From contig JAQBXY010000006.1 in the NCBI GenBank assembly GCA_027623325.1, positions 62,001 through 126,000 of the forward strand: a stretch of DNA of 64,000 nucleotides, written 5' to 3'. Origin of the DNA: Gemmatimonadota bacterium (GTDB lineage Bacteria > Gemmatimonadota > Gemmatimonadetes > Longimicrobiales > Gaopeijiaceae). The notes under the pieces are model-generated. The model was not told the DNA's origin. It made no database searches and worked only from the letters and a program-made list of their open reading frames with translations. Position numbers and translations under genes: made by a program. Shown here piece by piece: positions 35,966 through 44,702 of the stretch (positions within the stretch are counted from its first letter, which is position 1; every line of letters starts with the position of its first letter).

Positions 35966-36928
35966 ATGCCCGATTGGGTCGAGAAATGTGTCCCTCGTGG
36001 TCGGCCGCCCTGGCGCTCCTTCCTTCCACTCGTGCTGGTCATGGCGGCCTGCTCGGCGGACCCGGCGATCGGTCCCACGCCGGGTCGACCCGTATTCGAC
36101 GGGGAAGTGGCCATGGAACTGGTTCAGCGTCAAGTCGCGTTCGGCCCGCGAGTGCCGGGGACTGACGGACATGCTCGCCAGCTGGCCTGGATGCTGGCGC
36201 GACTCGACTCCCTCGCGCCGGTGATGGTCGCCGACACGTTCGACCATGTAGCTGTCTCCGGCGACTCGCTGCGCTTGGTCAACGTGCTGGCGCGATACAA
36301 TCCCGACGCCTCGAGGCGGATCGTCCTGCTCGCCCATTGGGACACTCGCCCCCGATCCGACGAGGCGCTGGACGTTGCTCTGCACGACATACCGGTTCCG
36401 GGGGCGAACGACGGAGCTTCGGGTACAGCGGTCCTCCTCACCCTTTCCAGCATCCTCTCCGAAAACCCGCCTCCGCTGGGCGTCGACCTGCTTTGGGTCG
36501 ACGGTGAAGACTATGGGCCGGGCGTCGAAGACATGCTGTTGGGTGCGCGTCACTACGCGGCGACTGTTGCGGACGACGGCCGGCCGGTATACGGGCTGTT
36601 GCTCGACATGGTCGGCGACGCCGACCCGAGCTTCCCGGTAGAAGGAATCTCCGCGCAGTATGCGAACGTCGTGGTCCAGAAAGTGTGGCGCGCAGCGGAG
36701 CGGCTCGGGTACCGCGCGTTCTTTCCAACAGCGGTTGGAAGGACGCTCACGGATGACCATGTTCCTCTCATCGAGGCCGGCATTCCGACCGCGAACCTCG
36801 TCGACTTCACCTATGGTCCCGGCAACTCGTATTGGCACACTCCTCAGGACGTGCCCGAGAATGTGAGTGCCACGACGTTGGGGATGGTCGGTGAGGTCGT
36901 GACCGAGTTGATCTACTCGGGCGGATAG
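35966..36928 (+). CDS. M28-family zinc metallopeptidase / glutaminyl-peptide cyclotransferase-like lipoprotein
   Basis: I chose ATG 35966 (MPDWVEKCVPRGRPPWRSF) because AGGGG lies six bases upstream; the track start is 35900. A lipobox-like VMAACS follows the hydrophobic segment, suggesting a lipoprotein. Zinc ligands of the M28 fold are visible: LLAHWDTRP (H, D), GANDGASGT (D), WVDGEDYG (E/D), LLDMVGDAD (D) and NSYWHTPQDVPENV (H). The WVDGEDYGP form is typical of bacterial glutaminyl cyclases, which make N-terminal pyroglutamate, but aminopeptidase activity is possible. It faces phoX head to head. Confidence 0.83.
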   Translation: MPDWVEKCVPRGRPPWRSFLPLVLVMAACSADPAIGPTPGRPVFDGEVAMELVQRQVAFGPRVPGTDGHARQLAWMLARLDSLAPVMVADTFDHVAVSGDSLRLVNVLARYNPDASRRIVLLAHWDTRPRSDEALDVALHDIPVPGANDGASGTAVLLTLSSILSENPPPLGVDLLWVDGEDYGPGVEDMLLGARHYAATVADDGRPVYGLLLDMVGDADPSFPVEGISAQYANVVVQKVWRAAERLGYRAFFPTAVGRTLTDDHVPLIEAGIPTANLVDFTYGPGNSYWHTPQDVPENVSATTLGMVGEVVTELIYSGG

Positions 36929-36957
36929 CGCCCGGGCCCACCCGAGAAGGAGCCACA

Positions 36958-37902
36958 GTGTCCGAACGTCCGAGCGCCAGGGTCGCCGTCGTGCAGGCCG
37001 CCGCCGTCCCCTTCGATAGCGAAGCAGCTGTGGACACGGTCTGCGCCATGACAGCGACGGCTGCAGCCGATGGAGCGGAGTTGGTCCTGTTCCCAGAGGC
37101 CTATGTCGGTGGTTACCCCTGGGGCCTGGCGTTTGGCACCGCCGTCGGCGGCCGGTCGGACGCGGGTCGGAGGGTGTGGGAGCGGTACTGGTCCGCGTCG
37201 ATCACCGTTCCTGGCCCCGAAGTCGCCCGGATGGGTGAAGCTGCGCGCGCGGCTGGGGTGTACCTCTGCGTTGGGGTCATCGAGCGCGACAGCACGTATG
37301 GCGGCGGCACCCTTTTCTGCACGCTCCTGTACATCGGACCCGACGGAGCCTTGCTCGGCAAGCATCGCAAGCTCAAGCCGACTGCGGCGGAGCGACTGAT
37401 CTGGGGTGAGGGAGATGGAAGCACACTCACCGCCATCGATACCCCGCTCGGCAAGGTCGGCGGCCTCATCTGTTGGGAGAACTATATGCCCTTGGCCCGG
37501 ATGGCCATGTACGGCAAGGGCGTGCAGATCTACCTCGCTCCCACGGCCGACGCCCGCGAGCGTTGGCAGGCCACACTACGGCACATCGCGCTTGAAGGTC
37601 GGTGCTTCGTGCTCGGCTGTAACCAATACGTTCATCGCGATATGTACCCCGCCGACCTCGAGACTAGGGACGAGCTCGAGGCGTGGCCGGAGACGCTCAG
37701 TGCGGGAGGGTCGTCCATCTACGGACCATTGGGCGAGTTGTTGGCAGGGCCACTCTGGAACGAAGAGGGCATCGTGTTCGCGGATCTGGACATGACCGCG
37801 ATCCCGCGGGCGAAGTTCGACTTCGACGTCATGGGGCACTACGCGCGCCCTGATGTATTTCGCCTTTCGGTGGACGAATCAGCACACAAGCCGATCGACT
37901 AA
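36958..37902 (+). CDS. Nitrilase (carbon-nitrogen hydrolase)
   Basis: 314 aa from GTG 36958. The catalytic triad is complete: glutamate in LVLFPEAYVGGYPWG, lysine in GKHRKLKPTAAERLIWGEG, cysteine in GGLICWENYMPLARMAMY. The GxxxYPWG and RLIWGEGDGS elements match true nitrilases (hydrolysing nitriles to acids and ammonia) better than amidases. Length is slightly below the 330-360 typical. Downstream is the rocD promoter, so the gene is probably transcribed alone. Confidence 0.88.
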   Translation: MSERPSARVAVVQAAAVPFDSEAAVDTVCAMTATAAADGAELVLFPEAYVGGYPWGLAFGTAVGGRSDAGRRVWERYWSASITVPGPEVARMGEAARAAGVYLCVGVIERDSTYGGGTLFCTLLYIGPDGALLGKHRKLKPTAAERLIWGEGDGSTLTAIDTPLGKVGGLICWENYMPLARMAMYGKGVQIYLAPTADARERWQATLRHIALEGRCFVLGCNQYVHRDMYPADLETRDELEAWPETLSAGGSSIYGPLGELLAGPLWNEEGIVFADLDMTAIPRAKFDFDVMGHYARPDVFRLSVDESAHKPID

Positions 37903-37922
37903 CACGGGCGGGTATTGGCGGG

Positions 37923-37951
37923 TTGGCGCCGGCCGAGAGAGGCATTATAAT
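37923..37951 (+). promoter_or_regulatory. Predicted promoter of rocD
   Basis: TTGGCG (37923-37928), a 17-base spacer and a perfect TATAAT (37946-37951). The predicted start near 37958 leaves a 45-nt leader. Confidence 0.8.
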
Positions 37952-37961
37952 GAGCGTCCAC

Positions 37962-37975
37962 TGCATAAACATTCA
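37962..37975. promoter_or_regulatory. ArgR/AhrC-like box at the rocD transcription start
   Basis: TGCATAAACATTCA resembles the ARG-box core TGAATwwwwATTCA, with two deviations (C at position 3, C at position 9). It sits just after the predicted start of a gene of arginine/ornithine metabolism. Confidence 0.4.
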
Positions 37976-38002
37976 TCGTCGCCCGTTACGACGAGGACTC
38001 CC

Positions 38003-39220
38003 ATGACCCAAGCTACTGTCTCCAAGACACAGGACTTCCTCACCGAAGCCGACCGGTACAGCGCACACAATTACCATCCGCTCCCGGTCGTCATCGAGCG
38101 AGGTGAGGGTTCTTGGGTGTGGGATGTCGACGGAAACCGCTACATCGATATGCTGTCGGCTTATTCGGCCGTCAACCAGGGCCATCGGCATCCTGCCGTC
38201 ATCGCGGCCGCGAAGGCCCAGCTCGACACGTTGACGCTGACCTCGCGTGCGTTCCACAACGACCAGATGGGACCCTTCCTCAAGATGCTCTGTGAGGTAA
38301 CGGGCTTCGATCGGGCGCTCCCGATGAACACCGGGGCCGAAGCGGTCGAAACCGCCATCAAGATGGTCCGGAAGTGGGGCTACAAGGTGAAGGGCGTGCC
38401 AGCGGGCAAGGCCGAGATCATCGTCTGCGAGAACAACTTCCACGGGCGGACGACGACCATCGTCGGATTCTCGACCGAGGATCAGTACAAGGACGGTTTC
38501 GGTCCTTTCACGCCGGGTTTCAAGGTGATCCCGTACGGAGATTCCGACGCCCTCGAAGCCGCGATCACCGAGAACACGGTGGGCTTCCTGGTCGAGCCGT
38601 TGCAGGGCGAGGGTGGCGTCGTGGTACCGCCGGAGGGTTTCCTCACCCGCGTCCGCGAGATCTGCACCGCGAACCGCGTCGCCTTCATTGCCGACGAAAT
38701 CCAGACGGGCCTGGGCCGCACCGGCCGCATGTTCTGTTACGACTGGGATGGAGTCCGACCGGACATCCTCATCGTCGGAAAAGCCCTGGGTGGAGGTGTA
38801 TACCCGGTATCAGCGGCCATCGCCGATACAGAGTTCATGGATGTGTATCAGCCCGGTGACCACGGTTCAACGTTCGGTGGGAACCCCCTTGCTGCGGCTA
38901 TCGGTCTCGCCGCGCTCGGCGTGATCATCGACGAGAAGCTCCCGGAGCGTTCCGATGAACTCGGCACATGGTTCATGGACCAATTGCGTGCGATCGGGTC
39001 GCCGCACGTTGAGGAAGTCCGTGGGAAGGGACTGATGATCGGAGTAGTGATCAAGCAGTCGAGTGGGCCGGCCCGTCCGTTCTGTAAAGCGCTCCAGGCG
39101 CGGGGTGTATTGGCCAAGGAGACGCATCACCAGGTCATACGGTTTGCTCCGCCTCTCACCATCACGACGGATGAGTTGGAGTTCGCCCTCGACCACGCCC
39201 GCGCGGTGCTGAGCGAATAG
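38003..39220 (+). CDS. rocD: Ornithine--oxo-acid transaminase (ornithine aminotransferase)
   Basis: ATG 38003 opens MTQATVSKTQDFLTEADRYSAHNYHPLPVVI, the characteristic start of RocD; the track start at 37853 is too early. The 405-aa class III aminotransferase has MLSAYSAVNQGHRHP, MNTGAEAVETAIKMVRKWGY, FHGRTTTIVGFSTE, EPLQGEGGV, ADEIQTGLGRTG and the PLP lysine in VGKALGGGVYPVSA. It converts ornithine and 2-oxoglutarate to glutamate semialdehyde, linking arginine with proline and glutamate. A strong promoter and an ArgR-like site lie directly upstream. Confidence 0.94.
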   Translation: MTQATVSKTQDFLTEADRYSAHNYHPLPVVIERGEGSWVWDVDGNRYIDMLSAYSAVNQGHRHPAVIAAAKAQLDTLTLTSRAFHNDQMGPFLKMLCEVTGFDRALPMNTGAEAVETAIKMVRKWGYKVKGVPAGKAEIIVCENNFHGRTTTIVGFSTEDQYKDGFGPFTPGFKVIPYGDSDALEAAITENTVGFLVEPLQGEGGVVVPPEGFLTRVREICTANRVAFIADEIQTGLGRTGRMFCYDWDGVRPDILIVGKALGGGVYPVSAAIADTEFMDVYQPGDHGSTFGGNPLAAAIGLAALGVIIDEKLPERSDELGTWFMDQLRAIGSPHVEEVRGKGLMIGVVIKQSSGPARPFCKALQARGVLAKETHHQVIRFAPPLTITTDELEFALDHARAVLSE

Positions 39221-39246
39221 AGTCCACGCGTTCGTCCGAGAAAACC

Positions 39247-39280
39247 GAAGCCCCCGCCGGTTCCATCCGGCGGGGGCTTC
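39247..39280. terminator. Bidirectional terminator between rocD and the YggX-like gene
   Basis: A perfect 14-bp stem GAAGCCCCCGCCGG/CCGGCGGGGGCTTC with loop TTCCAT. The minus-strand side is followed by TTTT (AAAA at 39241-39244), so it best serves the convergent minus-strand gene, but the stem should also stop rocD. Confidence 0.85.
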
Positions 39281-39322
39281 GTGTTGGAGTTGGTCGACGA
39301 CGGCAGGCTCAGGCGGGTCTTA

Positions 39323-39607
39323 TCACCACTCGACCGAACCCTGCTTCGTGGTATCGATCTCCTTGCCCCCCCCACCATCCAGCAGGACCGTCTCGATCTG
39401 CTCGTAGAGGAACTCACGGGACTTCGGTTCCCTGGGATCGAGCCCATAGTGATTGATGAGCGAGGTCTGGTGTGTGAGCCAGTCCTTCCAGCACGAGGCG
39501 CAGATCGTGAGCGCGATCCGTTCGCCTAGCTCGTTGCGGAAGGGGGGCTTCGCGAGAGGCTGACCTCCGGCACCACAGCGGCGGCATTGGATTGTTTCGT
39601 CGCTCAT
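39323..39607 (-). CDS. YggX-like Fe(2+)-trafficking/oxidative damage protection family protein with extra cysteine pairs
   Basis: 94 aa from ATG 39607 (MSDETIQCRRCGAGG). The core PPFRNELGERI...CWKDWLTHQTSLINHYGLDPREPKSREFLYEQIETVL follows YggX: a PG-ELG-RI segment, W-WxxxQTxLINxxxL and a closing helix. Unlike classic YggX, with one cysteine, this one has CRRC and CASC, suggesting a bound metal such as zinc or iron. YggX is associated with protection of iron-sulfur proteins. It is divergent from fabH, with 84 bp between. Confidence 0.8.
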   Translation of the reverse strand: MSDETIQCRRCGAGGQPLAKPPFRNELGERIALTICASCWKDWLTHQTSLINHYGLDPREPKSREFLYEQIETVLLDGGGGKEIDTTKQGSVEW

Positions 39608-39691
39608 TTCGTATCTTGGCCGAGAGGCGAGGGGTGGGGTCACGGTGTACACATCGCCGAGTCGCTAGATCCCTCGCGCTCTTTCCTCTTT

Positions 39692-40699
39692 ATGGAGAAG
39701 GTTGTGCCCGTAACCGTATTCGCTGGCACCGGATATTACGTCCCGGACAGGGTCGTGACCAACGAGGAACTCACGCAGTACATGGATACGTCCGATGAGT
39801 GGATCGTCGAACGGACCGGGATCACGGAGCGCCGATGGGTGAGCGATGGGATGAGCGGCGCGGAGATGGCGCGCCGCGCATCGGTCATGGCGCTCGAGGC
39901 GGCCGAGATGCGAGCGGACGAGATCGACGCGATCGTTCTGGCGACGCTGAGCCCGGACCACTTCTTCCCCGGAACCGGCGTCTTTCTTCAACGCGAACTG
40001 GGACTCGGGACGGTTCCGGCTCTCGACATCCGGGCGCAGTGCTCGGGCTTCGTGTACGGTCTTTCCGTCGCCGACGCCTGGATCCGGTCGGGCCAGTTCC
40101 GAAACGTCTTGTTGGTGGGTGTCGAAATCCAGTCGACGGGTATCGATGTATCGACGCGCGGGCGGGACATCGCTGTCCTTTTCGGCGACGGTGCCGGGGC
40201 GGCCGTCCTCACGGCGACAGAGGACGCGGACCGAGGAGTGCTCTCGACCCGGATCCACTCCGATGGGCGCCACGCCGAGGTCCTGTGGGCGGAAGCGGCC
40301 TCCTCTCGCAAGAACCCGAGAATATCCAAAGAGGACATCGAGGCCGGGCGGCACTACCCCACGATGGAGGGTCGGGACGTATTCAAGCATGCGGTAACAC
40401 GTATGCCAGAAGCGGTTTTGGAGGTCCTGTCGGCGCACGGCCTAGAGCCGTCGGACATCGACCTCCTCATCCCACATCAAGCGAATCTCCGGATCTCGCA
40501 AATGGTACAACGGCGGCTGGGATTGCCGGACGAGAAGGTCTTCAACAACATCCAGAGCTACGGAAACACGACGGCGGCTACGATTCCCATCGCGCTTGCC
40601 GAAGCGGTTCGGGCGGGTCGCCTGGGGCGGGGGGATTTGTTAGCTCTGGTGGCGTTCGGATCCGGCTTCACGTGGGGTGCATCTCTGATCCGCTGGTAG
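39692..40699 (+). CDS. fabH: Beta-ketoacyl-ACP synthase III
   Basis: The product has the KAS III catalytic triad: cysteine in IRAQCSGFVYGLS, histidine in LLIPHQANLRIS, asparagine in SYGNTTAATIP, and the start AGTGYYVPDRVVTNEEL. KAS III begins fatty-acid chains by condensing an acyl-CoA with malonyl-ACP. ATG 39692 lacks a ribosome-binding site; GTG 39704 sits 6 bases after GGAG and may be the true start (MPVTVFAGTG). No other fatty-acid synthesis gene is adjacent. The branched-chain E1 of this window could supply branched primers, which is inference. Confidence 0.93.
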   Translation: MEKVVPVTVFAGTGYYVPDRVVTNEELTQYMDTSDEWIVERTGITERRWVSDGMSGAEMARRASVMALEAAEMRADEIDAIVLATLSPDHFFPGTGVFLQRELGLGTVPALDIRAQCSGFVYGLSVADAWIRSGQFRNVLLVGVEIQSTGIDVSTRGRDIAVLFGDGAGAAVLTATEDADRGVLSTRIHSDGRHAEVLWAEAASSRKNPRISKEDIEAGRHYPTMEGRDVFKHAVTRMPEAVLEVLSAHGLEPSDIDLLIPHQANLRISQMVQRRLGLPDEKVFNNIQSYGNTTAATIPIALAEAVRAGRLGRGDLLALVAFGSGFTWGASLIRW

Positions 40700-40747
40700 T
40701 CTGATTCGGCGGAAAAGACCGTCGGGGCGTGGACGCCCGGAAAGGGC

Positions 40748-40761
40748 GTGATTAATTTCAC
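40748..40761. promoter_or_regulatory. CRP/FNR-type palindrome upstream of dksA-like gene
   Basis: GTGA-TTAATT-TCAC has the half-sites and 6-base spacing of CRP-family sites, though the outer T/A of the full consensus are missing. A possible -10 (TACGAT) follows at 40766-40771. Confidence 0.35.
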
Positions 40762-40792
40762 CGGCTACGATACTTGGGTTCGCGAGGCATGC

Positions 40793-41176
40793 ATGGCTTT
40801 GACGAAGAAACAGCTGGAGCATCTCGAGAAGCGGTTGCTCGACGAGCGCGCGCGCGCGCTGAAGGCGTTGGGCCTCTTCGATCAACAGACCCAGGAAGAC
40901 CGCGAGTCGACGGATTCCGACTTCTCGGCCTATACCGATCACATGGCTGATCAGGGCACTGAGGCGCAGGAAAGGGAGAAGGCGGCGGCGTTCGCTACAA
41001 AAGAGGGCCGCTACCTCTACCGCCTCGAAGAGGCGTTACGTCGGATGTACTCGGATCCGAAGAACTTCGGGAAATGCCACACGTGTTCCGCTGACGTCGG
41101 CTTCCAGCGACTCGACGCGCTCCCGCACGCACGGTACTGCATCGACTGCAAGCGCAAGGAAGAGTCAGCCGCCTGA
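40793..41176 (+). CDS. DksA/TraR-type zinc-finger protein
   Basis: 127 aa from ATG 40793 (MALTKKQLEHLEKRLLDERARAL), chosen over the track start because GAGG lies upstream and the earlier residues look non-coding. A long N-terminal coiled coil (about 1-75, with the acidic tip DFSAYTDHMADQGTEAQ) precedes a four-cysteine zinc finger CHTCSADVGFQRLDALPHARYCIDC. DksA proteins enter the RNA-polymerase secondary channel and modify transcription with ppGpp; related proteins of unknown role share this fold. No DxxDxA tip motif is plainly present, so a true DksA role is uncertain. Confidence 0.85.
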   Translation: MALTKKQLEHLEKRLLDERARALKALGLFDQQTQEDRESTDSDFSAYTDHMADQGTEAQEREKAAAFATKEGRYLYRLEEALRRMYSDPKNFGKCHTCSADVGFQRLDALPHARYCIDCKRKEESAA

Positions 41177-41189
41177 TCCCGAAGGCTCG

Positions 41190-42332
41190 TTAGGCGTGAA
41201 GCGCTCGCAGCAGCGCTTCGCCCGCGACCTCGGCCTTCCAGCGGCGCATCCCCTCGATCGCGAGTAGTTCTGCCCCGTCGGTCGGTGCGGCCCTGGCGAT
41301 CTCGATAATGACTGCGTTCGCGAGAAGTGTCCCGGGCGGAAGACCCAGCTCGTCGGCGACCCGATTACGGACGTGCTTGAGCCTGTCGACCATCGCTTCC
41401 AGTTCGGGCGGGGGACGCCCTGGCCCCCGGCGCACACCTCTCGGATAGCCGATCAGCTCATTCTCGGGCATGTCCGCGACGGCCTGCAGGCGTTGAAGGA
41501 GCTTATGGCCTTGGTCCCGCGCCAGGCCACGAGGGAAGCTCTTGATTTCCATGAGCTCCTCGACGCGATTCGGCTTCTGGGCCACGGCCTCGATGAGGGG
41601 CGGATCGCCGATCACTCGAAATGGCGCGCGATCGAGGCTCCTCGCCACTTCGTCTCGCCAAGTGAGTGCCTCACGCAGCGCGGTGACGTGTCGGGGCGAC
41701 AGGTCCCGAGCTCCCTTGACCCTGAGTACGGGGTCATCGGGCTCGGTCGCTTCCGTGGGACCGTCGGCGACGGTCTCGAGCGCCCGACACTCTTCCTCTG
41801 CCCACGCGCGCCGACCCATCGCGTCGAGTTCGGCGTTCAGGAGGTTCACGAGAGCGTTGAGGTGTCGCGTATCGCTGGCGGCGTAGTCGAGCATGCCCTC
41901 GGACAGGGGCCGCTCCGCCCAATCCGCCCGTTGATACTTCTTCGAAACGTGCACGCCGAGTCGAGTCTCCAGCAGCGAAGCGAGGCCGAGCGATTTTTCT
42001 CCCACCAGCGACGCCGAGATCTGTGTGTCGACGAGGCCTGTAATCCGAATGCCAAGATCTCGGCTGAGGAGCCGAAGGTCGAAGTCGGCGCCATGCATCA
42101 TCACCGGGACGTCCGGGTTCTCGATCGTCGGACGCAGCAGTTCAGACGGGTCGAACGAGAGCGGGTCGACCACATACGTCCGATCCTCGATGGACACTTG
42201 CACGAGGCAGAGGCGGTCGGAGTATCGGTGAAAGCCTGCCGCTTCGCAGTCGAGAGCGATACGATCGGCGGTAGCCAGGTCCTCTTTCAACGCCCCCGCT
42301 TCTGCGAGGGATTGTACGTGGATGTGACTCAT
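41190..42332 (-). CDS. rnd: Ribonuclease D
   Basis: ATG 42332 (MSHIHVQSLAEAGALKED) is chosen; the track start at 42494 adds poor sequence. The 380-aa product has the DEDD exonuclease motifs IALDCEAAGFHRY (Exo I), MMHGADFDLRLLSRDLG (Exo II) and LDYAASDTRHL (Exo III, DEDDy), then HRDC-like helical domains from about 205 and 290. RNase D trims 3' ends of tRNA precursors and other stable RNAs. It is divergent from pyk and convergent with the dksA-like gene (13 bp). Confidence 0.92.
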   Translation of the reverse strand: MSHIHVQSLAEAGALKEDLATADRIALDCEAAGFHRYSDRLCLVQVSIEDRTYVVDPLSFDPSELLRPTIENPDVPVMMHGADFDLRLLSRDLGIRITGLVDTQISASLVGEKSLGLASLLETRLGVHVSKKYQRADWAERPLSEGMLDYAASDTRHLNALVNLLNAELDAMGRRAWAEEECRALETVADGPTEATEPDDPVLRVKGARDLSPRHVTALREALTWRDEVARSLDRAPFRVIGDPPLIEAVAQKPNRVEELMEIKSFPRGLARDQGHKLLQRLQAVADMPENELIGYPRGVRRGPGRPPPELEAMVDRLKHVRNRVADELGLPPGTLLANAVIIEIARAAPTDGAELLAIEGMRRWKAEVAGEALLRALHA

Positions 42333-42496
42333 GGTCTCGGCTTTCGGCTCGCCAACTCGGGAAGGGGTGCGGCGCGAGAAAGAAAACGGAAGCCTGACGA
42401 GACGCCACCCCCCGCGGGTGTTGCCCCGTCTCGTACCGGTGGCGACAATTCCCCTCCGACGTGAGGTGAAGGCCTCCTTCCTCGACCCACTCATCC

Positions 42497-43915
42497 ATGC
42501 TCCGAATCAAGGTCGTCTGTACGCTCGGACCGGCTACTTCCGATCCGGCGACCGTACTCGCGATGGTGCGCGGCGGAATGAACCTCGCCCGGGTCAACAT
42601 GTCGCACGGTTCGCGGGACGATCATCGACGGTCGATCGAGGCTGTCCGCGCCGCTGCCGAAGAGGTCGGACGCCCCGTCGCGATTCTGGTGGATCTCGCC
42701 GGCCCCAAGATTCGGGTAGGGGAGCTGGCCGAGCCGCGGGTGCTGAACCGCGGTGATCAAGTCATTATGGCTCCCGAGGAGAGCGCCACAGGCGACGAAA
42801 TCCCCACGACCTACGCGGCGCTTTCTGAAGAGATCAAGGCGAACGACGTCGTACTTCTCGATGACGGCCTGCTCGAGCTCCGGTGCAAGGGGACGACCGG
42901 GGATCGCACTCGCCTCGAAGTCGTGCGCGGGGGTGTGCTGAAGAGCCGCAAGGGGATCAACCTCCCGACCGTCAACGTCAAGGCGCCGTCGCTCACGGAG
43001 AAGGACCTCTCGGATCTCGACTTCGCGCTCGAGCAGCAGGTCGAGTACATCGGGCTTTCCTTCGTCCGGCGCCCAGAAGACGTGATCGACCTCAAACTAC
43101 GGGTAGCCAAACGTGCGCTCGTAGTGGCGAAAATCGAGAAGGTTCATGCCCTGCGGGCGATCGAAGAAATCCTGGCCGAGACCGATGCGGTGATGGTCGC
43201 CCGCGGGGACCTCGGCGTGGAGTTGCCCTTTGAGCGTGTCCCGCTCGCGCAAAAACGCATCATCCAGCTCGCGAACTACTACGGTCGACCGGTCATTACC
43301 GCGACGCAGATGCTCGAGTCGATGATCGAGCACGCGAGACCGACCCGGGCCGAAGTATCGGATGTCGCCAATGCGATTCTCGACGGGTCGGATGCCGTCA
43401 TGTTGTCGGGCGAGACCGCGGTCGGGAAGTATCCCCTCCAGGCTCTCGATGCCCTCGTCCGGATCGGGACCGAGATTGAGCGAAGCGGATTCCTCGAGAG
43501 GGGCCCCCGCTATCTCACACGTCCAGGGCTACGGACTCGGGGTGGCGCGTCCCGACGCGAGCACGCGATCGCGGCTGCAACCGTTGACTCTGCTCGGCAG
43601 ATCGGCGCACCGGCGGTCATCGTCATTACCCGTTCCGGATTCTCGGCACGCCTTGTTTCCTCGTACCGGCCTGCGGTGCCCGTCTTCGCCGTGACCACGG
43701 AGTTGGCGACGTATCGTCAGTTGGCGGCGGTGTGGGGCGTCCGACCGGTTCTCGCCGAGGGCGTCGATGTGACGTACGAGGCGCTTTCGGCCTACGGTAT
43801 TCGTATGGTCAAGGAGACGGGAGTCGGCGAGGCAGGAGCGTCCGTGGCGATCACGGCCGGGTTCCCGTTCCACGAGCCCGGGTCGACAAACAACATGCGA
43901 CTCGACCGGCTGTAG
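42497..43915 (+). CDS. pyk: Pyruvate kinase
   Basis: 472 aa with the canonical start RIKVVCTLGPATSDP, ARVNMSHGSRDDH, ILVDLAGPKIRVGEL, the active-site helix around VMVARGDLGVELPFERVPLAQKRII, and VITATQMLESMIEHARPTRAEVSDVANAILDGSDAVMLSGETAVGKYP. The C-terminal domain (about 355-472) holds the regulatory region. Converts phosphoenolpyruvate and ADP to pyruvate and ATP. It starts a run of plus-strand genes; the MBL gene follows 7 bp later. Confidence 0.96.
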   Translation: MLRIKVVCTLGPATSDPATVLAMVRGGMNLARVNMSHGSRDDHRRSIEAVRAAAEEVGRPVAILVDLAGPKIRVGELAEPRVLNRGDQVIMAPEESATGDEIPTTYAALSEEIKANDVVLLDDGLLELRCKGTTGDRTRLEVVRGGVLKSRKGINLPTVNVKAPSLTEKDLSDLDFALEQQVEYIGLSFVRRPEDVIDLKLRVAKRALVVAKIEKVHALRAIEEILAETDAVMVARGDLGVELPFERVPLAQKRIIQLANYYGRPVITATQMLESMIEHARPTRAEVSDVANAILDGSDAVMLSGETAVGKYPLQALDALVRIGTEIERSGFLERGPRYLTRPGLRTRGGASRREHAIAAATVDSARQIGAPAVIVITRSGFSARLVSSYRPAVPVFAVTTELATYRQLAAVWGVRPVLAEGVDVTYEALSAYGIRMVKETGVGEAGASVAITAGFPFHEPGSTNNMRLDRL

Positions 43916-43922
43916 CGGAGCG

Positions 43923-44702
43923 GTGAAGCTCACCTTCCTCGGCACGGGCACGTCGTTTGGGGTGCCGATTGTGGGTTGCGACTGCTCGACGTGCACATCG
44001 TCAGACCCACGCGACCAACGAACCCGACATGGGGCGCTCGTCGACCTCGACGGGGGTCGCCTTCTGGTCGACACACCCCCCGAGCTACGGCTCCAGCTCC
44101 TCGCCGCCGGCGTGGACTCGATCGACGCGTTGTGGTTCACGCACGTACACGCGGACCATATCCACGGTATCGACGACGTCCGGGTGTTTACGGTTCGCAA
44201 CGGTGACATGTCGGCCTTTGTAGCTCACGAGTACATGTCGACCATGCAGGCGCACTTCCAGTACATCTTCGACGATGAAGTGCTTCCTCCCGTGGGTAGT
44301 TCCAAGCCGAAGATCCGGCTGCAAGGGGTCGAGGCCCTGCGCTCGCTCGATATCCTGGGGCATTCCTTTACTCCGGTGCGTGTGCCCCACGGAGATTGTT
44401 CCGTGTATGGCTTTCGCGTGGGTGGGCTAGGGTACATCACGGACGGGAAAGCACTCCCGACCGAGACGCTGGATGTCCTGCGAGGGGTCGATGTGTTGGT
44501 GCTCAACGCGCTCTGGTTCGGTCGACCGCACGCGTCCCACTTCAATGTGGAAGAGGCTGTGGCCGCTGCGCGTGAGGTAGGGGCCGCGAGGACATATCTC
44601 ACGCACCTCACCCATCGAGTCTCGCACCAGGAGCTCCTGGACAGGCTGCCCGAGGGCGTGTTCCCGGCCTACGACGGCCTAACCGTGGAGGTCGATGCAT
44701 GA
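43923..44702 (+). CDS. PhnP-like MBL-fold metallo-hydrolase
   Basis: 259 aa from GTG 43923. N-terminal TFLGTGTSFGVPIVGCDCSTCTSSDPRDQRTR is the cysteine-rich start of the PhnP group (zinc-binding CxCxxC), followed by metal ligands FTHVHADHIHGIDD and later PHGDCSVYGFRVGGLGYITD and LTHLTHRVSH. PhnP is a phosphodiesterase acting on cyclic phosphate; related proteins act in other pathways. Overlaps pgi by ATGA. Confidence 0.88.
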   Translation: MKLTFLGTGTSFGVPIVGCDCSTCTSSDPRDQRTRHGALVDLDGGRLLVDTPPELRLQLLAAGVDSIDALWFTHVHADHIHGIDDVRVFTVRNGDMSAFVAHEYMSTMQAHFQYIFDDEVLPPVGSSKPKIRLQGVEALRSLDILGHSFTPVRVPHGDCSVYGFRVGGLGYITDGKALPTETLDVLRGVDVLVLNALWFGRPHASHFNVEEAVAAAREVGAARTYLTHLTHRVSHQELLDRLPEGVFPAYDGLTVEVDA

